A DNA stretch of 12,059 nt from Alphaproteobacteria bacterium (lineage in GTDB: Bacteria; Pseudomonadota; Alphaproteobacteria; Acetobacterales; Acetobacteraceae), in contig JAAFHD010000070.1 of NCBI GenBank assembly GCA_013298245.1, positions 1 to 12,059 of the forward strand, given 5' to 3'. A model generated the notes under the pieces. It saw only the letters and a list, made by a program, of their open reading frames with translations. It did not search any database and was not told where the DNA came from. Positions 8,283-12,059 of this stretch are shown here, one piece after another (the stretch's first letter is position 1; every line of letters starts with the position of its first letter). The translations under genes and the position numbers were made by a program.

Positions 8283-9274
8283 ACCGCCGTCTTCTGTTGG
8301 CCGGCGGCGCGGCCGTCGCCGTCACCAGCATCACCGCCGCGCTGCTGCTGGGCCCGGGCGACCCCACGCCCGCCGGCGGCCCGGCTGGCCTGATGTTCCC
8401 CGGCCTCGCCACGCGCCTGAACGACGCGCAGGAATTGCGCATCCGTAGCCATGACGGCCAGCTCGTCATCAGCCGCACCCCCACCGGCTGGGTGCTGCCG
8501 GAGCGCGACAACTTCCCCATCCGCGAAGCGCGCATGCGCGAATTGCTGACGGGCTTCACCGAGCTACGCCTGGTCGAACCCCGCGCCACCGACGCCGAAG
8601 GTTGGGCGCGCCTGGGCGTCAACGACCCCGACACCGCCGGCAGCACCGCCCTGCTGATCCGCCTGACCGACACGCAGGGCCGCGTCATCATGGAGGTGCT
8701 GACCGGCCGCCGCCGCGTGCGCACGCAGGGCAATGTGCCGGAAACCGTCTTCGTCCGTCGCCCCAATGAAAACCAGGCTTGGCTCGCCGAAGGCCGCGTC
8801 GCCGCGGATGCCGACCCCGCCGGCTGGATGGACCGGGACGTCAGCAATATCCCGCCCGACCGCATCCAGCGCGTCACCGTGCGCCGCGCCGGCGAAGCGC
8901 CCATCGTGGTCGCCCGCGCGGCACCTGGCCAACCGCTGCTGGTGACCAGCCCGCCCGACCCGCCGCAGATGGACAATGTCGCCCTCGAAGACATCGCGCG
9001 CGCCTTCGAAAACCTCACCCTGATGGACGCCCTGCCCGCCGACCGTGTGCCCGGCAACGCACTGGGCGAGGCACGTTTCGAACTGGACCAGGGCCTGTCC
9101 ATCACCGTCTGGTCGAGCCGTCAGGAACAGTTCCTCTGGGTGCGCATGCAGGCCGAGGGCGGCGCTGAAGCCGCCGCGTTGAACGCGCGCTGGCGCCCCT
9201 GGGCCTACCAGGTGGGCGTGTGGAAGGAACGCGCCTTCCTGCCGCGCCTCGAGGAACTCACCGGTGCCCGATAG
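8279..9274 (+). CDS. Membrane-anchored DUF4340 protein of the Gld-type ABC operon
   Basis: The protein has 331 residues, an N-terminal hydrophobic anchor at about 4-24 (RRLLLAGGAAVAV...LLLG), a Gly/Pro linker at 25-38 and a soluble, probably periplasmic remainder. The body resembles DUF4340, which is often encoded beside GldG-family proteins. Two similar halves can be seen, starting near residue 52 (ELRIRSHDGQLVISR, then LLTGFTELRLVEP) and residue 187 (QRVTVRRAGEAPIVVAR, then IARAFENLTLMDALP). Each has a beta-rich start, a helix and a further beta-rich tail. No catalytic motif is recognisable, so a structural or binding role beside the GldG-like protein is more likely than an enzymatic one. 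ATG 8279 overlaps the previous stop (ATGA). Its 3' end carries the start and ribosome-binding site of the Nudix gene. Confidence 0.83.
   Translation: MNRRLLLAGGAAVAVTSITAALLLGPGDPTPAGGPAGLMFPGLATRLNDAQELRIRSHDGQLVISRTPTGWVLPERDNFPIREARMRELLTGFTELRLVEPRATDAEGWARLGVNDPDTAGSTALLIRLTDTQGRVIMEVLTGRRRVRTQGNVPETVFVRRPNENQAWLAEGRVAADADPAGWMDRDVSNIPPDRIQRVTVRRAGEAPIVVARAAPGQPLLVTSPPDPPQMDNVALEDIARAFENLTLMDALPADRVPGNALGEARFELDQGLSITVWSSRQEQFLWVRMQAEGGAEAAALNARWRPWAYQVGVWKERAFLPRLEELTGAR
9251..9254 (+). promoter_or_regulatory. Shine-Dalgarno for the Nudix GTG start, inside the DUF4340 gene
   Basis: GAGG lies nine bases before GTG 9264, within the last codons of the DUF4340 gene. It supports the overlapping GTG as the real Nudix start and implies translation from the operon mRNA. 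Confidence 0.55.
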
Positions 9275-9695
9275 GCAATTCCCGACCCGCCCCTGGGTCG
9301 GCATCGGCGCGGTGATTTTCCGTGGCGACCGCGTGCTTCTGGCGCGCCGCGGCAAGCCACCGCGCCTTGGCGCCTGGTCACTGCCCGGCGGCGCACAGCA
9401 CATCGGCGAAGGTGCGATCGAATGCGCGCGCCGCGAATTGCTGGAAGAAACCGGCATCACCGCCGGCCCCCTGATCCTGGCCGATGTGATCGACGCCGTC
9501 AGCCGCGATGCCGATGGACGCGTGCGCTACCACTACACCATCATCGATTATTGCGGGCATTGGGCCGCCGGTGATGCGCGCCCCGGCGATGACGTCGCCG
9601 AAATCGCCTGGGCCGCGCCCGATGAACTGGCCGCCTATGCGCTGACGCGCGAGGCACTGGCCGTCATCGAAAAGTCCCGCCAATTGCTGACTTGA
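9264..9695 (+). CDS. Nudix hydrolase, ADP-ribose pyrophosphatase-like
   Basis: This is a 143-residue single-domain Nudix protein, which hydrolyses nucleoside diphosphates linked to another moiety using Mg2+. The complete Nudix box Gx5Ex7REUxEExGU is at residues 43-65, with REL LEE at 57-62 supplying the metal ligands. The N-terminal WVGIGAVIFRGDRVLLARR and GAWSLPGG resemble the small ADP-ribose or NADH pyrophosphatase-like group. Nudix substrates cannot be assigned reliably from the box, so this stays a guess. GTG 9264 overlaps the DUF4340 stop by 11 bases, and a GAGG sits at good spacing. It may be the last gene of the ABC operon simply by read-through. Any functional link to the transporter is unproven. 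Confidence 0.93.
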   Translation: MPDRQFPTRPWVGIGAVIFRGDRVLLARRGKPPRLGAWSLPGGAQHIGEGAIECARRELLEETGITAGPLILADVIDAVSRDADGRVRYHYTIIDYCGHWAAGDARPGDDVAEIAWAAPDELAAYALTREALAVIEKSRQLLT

Positions 9696-9704
9696 ATCCG
9701 GCCG

Positions 9705-9727
9705 TCGCGGCACGCACACTGCCGCGA
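9705..9727 (+). other. 8-bp hairpin between the Nudix and Bug genes
   Basis: TCGCGGCA (9705-9712) pairs perfectly with TGCCGCGA (9720-9727) around a seven-base loop. No T-run follows. It ends eight bases before the Bug-gene Shine-Dalgarno, so it could be a weak attenuator, an mRNA-stability element or a chance palindrome in GC-rich DNA. Confidence 0.35.
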
Positions 9728-9746
9728 TCAAGTCCGGAGGCCCCCG

Positions 9747-10736
9747 ATGTTCCCTCGCCGCACCATGCTGGCCGCGCCCGCTTTGCTCGCCCTGCCCGCC
9801 CACGCGCAACAGATCGCCGGCGGGCGGCCTATCCGGCTGGTGGTGCCATTCCCGCCCGGCGGCGCGGTGGACCTGCTGGGTCGCATCCTGGCCGAGCGCC
9901 TGCAGGCCGTGATCGGCCAGAATGTCGTGGTAGAAAACCGCGGTGGCGCGGGTGGCATGATCGGCGCCGATGCGGTCGCCAAGGGCGAGAAGGATGGCAG
10001 CATCATCGGCCTGATCGGCGTGACCATCCTGGCGGCGTTTCCCTTCATGACCGCGCGCATGCCCTTCGACCCCGTGCGTGACCTCACGCCTGTCTCGCAG
10101 GTCACCGATGGCGCGCTGCTCTGCGTGGTGAACGCCGAGGCCGCGCGGCGCCATCGCTGGTCCGATTTCCGCTCCATGATCCAATGGTCGCGCGCCAACC
10201 CTGAGCGCGTGCGCATGGGCTCCAGCGGCGCCGGCACGTCGAGCCATATCAACATTGAAGCCATCAATCGCGCCGCCAACGCCAATATCCTGCACGTTCC
10301 CTATCGCGGTGGCGGGCCCGCCATCAACGACCTGGTCGCCGGCAATATCGAGATGATGTTCGACGTGATGCCCGCGCTGATGCCGCATGTGGAAGCCGGG
10401 CGATTCCTAGCTTTCGCGGTGTCCTCCAACCGCCCGCTCGGCATCCTGCCGAACATCCCCGGCATGGGGTCGTTCGCGGATCTTGGGCTTGGCGGGCACA
10501 ACGTCGTCACCTGGAACGCGATCATGGCGCCATCCGGTGTGCCGGATGCGATCATCACCCGCCTGCACGGCGCGATCCGGCAGATCGCGGCCGAGCCCGG
10601 CCTGGTGCAGCGCCTGGCGCCGCTGGGCTATGGCACCGTCACCAGCGAAACACCGGCCGTGCTCGCCCAGTTGATCCAGGCGGAACGGCCGGTGTGGCAA
10701 CGGCTGGTGGAAGTCTCCGGCGCCCGCCTCGAATAG
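9747..10736 (+). CDS. Tripartite tricarboxylate transporter substrate-binding protein (Bug/TctC family)
   Basis: This is a periplasmic solute-binding protein of 329 residues, the usual size for the Bug family, which captures carboxylates and other small organic solutes for TctAB-type transporters. The signal peptide is at 1-20 with cleavage after AHA. Its n-region FPRRTML contains a twin arginine that may be Tat-compatible. Family motifs follow: IRLVVPFPPGGAVDLLGRIL (about 29-48), VVENRGGAGGMIGADAVAKG (61-80), and the later HVPYRGGGPAINDLVAGNIE. The start has a strong GGAGG (9736-9740) six bases before ATG 9747. No tctA or tctB gene is in view, so it is an orphan here, a common situation for this expanded family. 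The ligand cannot be predicted. It lies 51 bases after the Nudix gene and ends at a strong terminator. Confidence 0.95.
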   Translation: MFPRRTMLAAPALLALPAHAQQIAGGRPIRLVVPFPPGGAVDLLGRILAERLQAVIGQNVVVENRGGAGGMIGADAVAKGEKDGSIIGLIGVTILAAFPFMTARMPFDPVRDLTPVSQVTDGALLCVVNAEAARRHRWSDFRSMIQWSRANPERVRMGSSGAGTSSHINIEAINRAANANILHVPYRGGGPAINDLVAGNIEMMFDVMPALMPHVEAGRFLAFAVSSNRPLGILPNIPGMGSFADLGLGGHNVVTWNAIMAPSGVPDAIITRLHGAIRQIAAEPGLVQRLAPLGYGTVTSETPAVLAQLIQAERPVWQRLVEVSGARLE

Positions 10737-10775
10737 TTCCTGCCGATCCCGTCACGGGATCAGCAGGAACCTTTT
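10736..10775 (+). terminator. Strong intrinsic terminator after the Bug gene
   Basis: GTTCCTGC (10736-10743) pairs with GCAGGAAC (10763-10770). After one C/A mismatch, GATCCCG (10745-10751) pairs with CGGGATC (10755-10761) around the loop TCA. A C and then TTTT (10772-10775) follow. The stem uses the last base of the Bug stop codon. On the minus strand the stem is not followed by a T-run, so it should act mainly on plus-strand transcripts, insulating convergent leuA. Confidence 0.88.
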
Positions 10776-10781
10776 ACAAGA

Positions 10782-10819
10782 ATGATTCACCGCGCCGGCG
10801 TGCCGCCTTTGCGGATCAT
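10782..10819 (-). terminator. Weak interrupted hairpin downstream of leuA
   Basis: On the minus strand ATGAT and CCGC (10819-10811) can pair with GCGG and ATCAT (10793-10782), with a short bulge and a 17-base GC-rich apical region. TCTTGT follows directly, which is a poor T tract. It is the only leuA terminator candidate on its own strand. The neighbouring plus-strand terminator could also slow minus-strand transcription. Confidence 0.28.
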
Positions 10820-10822
10820 GCT

Positions 10823-12059
10823 CTATTCGGCGGCCGCCGGCGGCTCCCGCCGCTCGCGCTTCACCAGCAGCTTGTTCAGCGCGTTCACATAGGCCCGCGC
10901 GGCCGCGACGATGGTGTCGGTATCGGCACCCTGGCCATCAACAAGCTTACCGTTTTCCTCCATCCGCACCGTCACGCGCGCCTGCGCATCCGTCCCACCC
11001 GTGACCGACTGCACGGCGAACAGCTTCAGCAACGTCTCATGCGGGAAGGCGTGGCGCAGTGCCGCGAAGGTCGCATCCACCGCGCCATCGCCGGTGGCCA
11101 TGCCATCACGCGTCTCACCATCCACTTCCAGCGTCAGCGTCGCCATCGGCTTGGCACCGGTGCCGGTCACGACCGTCAGCGCCGTCAGCTTCAGCCGATC
11201 ATTGCCGCGATGCACCTCGTCATCCACCAGCGCGGCGATGTCCTCGTCGTACACAACCTTCTTGCGGTCGGCCAAATCCTTGAAGCGCCGGAAGGCATCG
11301 TTCAGCTGATTGTCGCCCAGCTCATAGCCCAGCGTCTTCAACCGATCGCGGAACGCCGCGCGCCCGGAATGCTTGCCAAGCACGATGGAATTGGTGGTCC
11401 AACCCACGCTCTCCGGCGTCATGATCTCGTACGTCGAAGCATCCTTCAGCACGCCATCCTGGTGGATGCCGCTCTCATGCGCGAAGGCGTTGCGACCGAC
11501 GATCGCCTTGTTCGGCTGCACATCAAAACCCGTGATCGCCGCCAGCTGCCGCGACGCGCCCAACAGCTTCTGCGTGCGAATGCCAGTGCGGGAATTGATC
11601 GCGTCATGCCGCGTGCGCAGCGCCATCGCCACTTCTTCCAGCGACGCATTGCCCGCACGTTCGCCAATGCCGTTGATGGTGCATTCCACCTGGCGCGCGC
11701 CGGCCTCGATCGCAGCCAGCGTGTTCGCCACCGCCAGCCCCAGATCATTGTGGTTGTGCGTGGAAAAAATCACCTGGTCAGCACCCGGCACGCGCTCCCG
11801 CAGCGAGCGAAAAATCATCCCCATATCCGCGGGCAGCGAATAGCCGACGGTGTCAGGAATGTTGATCGTCGTCGCCCCCGCCTTGATCGCGGCCTCCACG
11901 CAACGGCACAGGAATTCCACATCCGACCGCGACCCATCCTCGGCCGACCACTCCACATCCGCGGCATGGTTGCGCGCCAGGCTGACGCTTTCGGTGATGC
12001 GCGCCAGCACCTCCTCGCGCGTCATGCGCAGCTTCACGCGCATATGCAGATCAGACGTC
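10823..12059 (-). CDS. leuA: 2-isopropylmalate synthase LeuA, partial (N-terminus beyond window end)
   Basis: LeuA condenses acetyl-CoA with 2-oxoisovalerate, the first committed step of leucine synthesis in the cytoplasm. The frame stays open to the window edge, giving 411 codons. The family is about 510-560 residues, so roughly 100-140 N-terminal residues, including the catalytic RDGEQ motif, are outside. Visible: TSDLHMRVKLRMTREEVL at the edge, INIPDTVGY, the metal-binding HNHND within FSTHNHNDLGLAVANT, GIGERAGNASLEE, and HESGIHQDGVLK, then GKHSGRAAF. The C-terminal regulatory (LeuA dimer, leucine feedback) domain starts near RGNDRLKLTALTVVTGTG and is complete. The methionine at 12043 is internal, not the start. 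The stop is TAG at 10825-10823. The gene converges on the Bug gene with 86 bases between stops. Any leader or attenuator would lie outside the window. Confidence 0.96.
   Translation of the reverse strand, partial: TSDLHMRVKLRMTREEVLARITESVSLARNHAADVEWSAEDGSRSDVEFLCRCVEAAIKAGATTINIPDTVGYSLPADMGMIFRSLRERVPGADQVIFSTHNHNDLGLAVANTLAAIEAGARQVECTINGIGERAGNASLEEVAMALRTRHDAINSRTGIRTQKLLGASRQLAAITGFDVQPNKAIVGRNAFAHESGIHQDGVLKDASTYEIMTPESVGWTTNSIVLGKHSGRAAFRDRLKTLGYELGDNQLNDAFRRFKDLADRKKVVYDEDIAALVDDEVHRGNDRLKLTALTVVTGTGAKPMATLTLEVDGETRDGMATGDGAVDATFAALRHAFPHETLLKLFAVQSVTGGTDAQARVTVRMEENGKLVDGQGADTDTIVAAARAYVNALNKLLVKRERREPPAAAE

Noticed and set aside
9378..10388. 336-residue minus-strand open frame across the Nudix-Bug junction
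   Set aside because: It spans two clear plus-strand genes and their gap, with no domain; it is a shadow.
10737..10822. Possible small RNA or small gene between the Bug gene and leuA
   Set aside because: The 86-base gap is accounted for by the plus-strand terminator and a weak hairpin; no start codon with a ribosome-binding site or sizeable frame is present.

Overview
The window is GC-rich chromosomal DNA with tightly packed genes, GTG starts and 1-11 base overlaps. It looks like an alphaproteobacterium. The mfd-sdhE block divergent from recG is typical of that class. The GC content, the orphan Bug-type binding protein and the promoter-like CTTGAC/CTATAT pattern suggest Acetobacteraceae (Roseomonas-like), but the lineage is an inference. 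No mobile element, CRISPR array, tRNA or rRNA is visible, and no gap without a gene is longer than about 90 bases.

Region 1 (1-4836) is a genome-maintenance locus. On the minus strand, sdhE (SDH flavinylation factor) is translationally coupled to mfd (transcription-repair coupling factor), whose C-terminal third lies outside the window. On the plus strand, recG (branch-migrating helicase) starts only 21 bases from the sdhE start codon, so the promoters must lie inside the opposing genes. A CTATAT element in the gap could serve sdhE-mfd with almost no leader.

Region 2 (4897-9274) is a four-gene operon for an envelope ABC system of the Gld type: an ATPase (GldA-like), a six-helix ABC-2 permease (GldF-like), a GldG-like auxiliary protein anchored at both ends with a C-terminal coiled coil, and a membrane-anchored DUF4340 protein that appears internally duplicated. 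Genes overlap by ATGA or sit 3 bases apart. The system is known in Bacteroidetes gliding and protein secretion, but its role in alphaproteobacteria is not established. It is the best candidate here for an undescribed function. A Nudix hydrolase (9264-9695) overlaps the end of the DUF4340 gene by 11 bases.

Region 3 (9747-12059) holds a Bug/TctC-type periplasmic binding protein with no transporter partner in view. It ends in a strong intrinsic terminator, followed by convergent leuA (2-isopropylmalate synthase, leucine biosynthesis), whose N-terminus lies beyond the window end.
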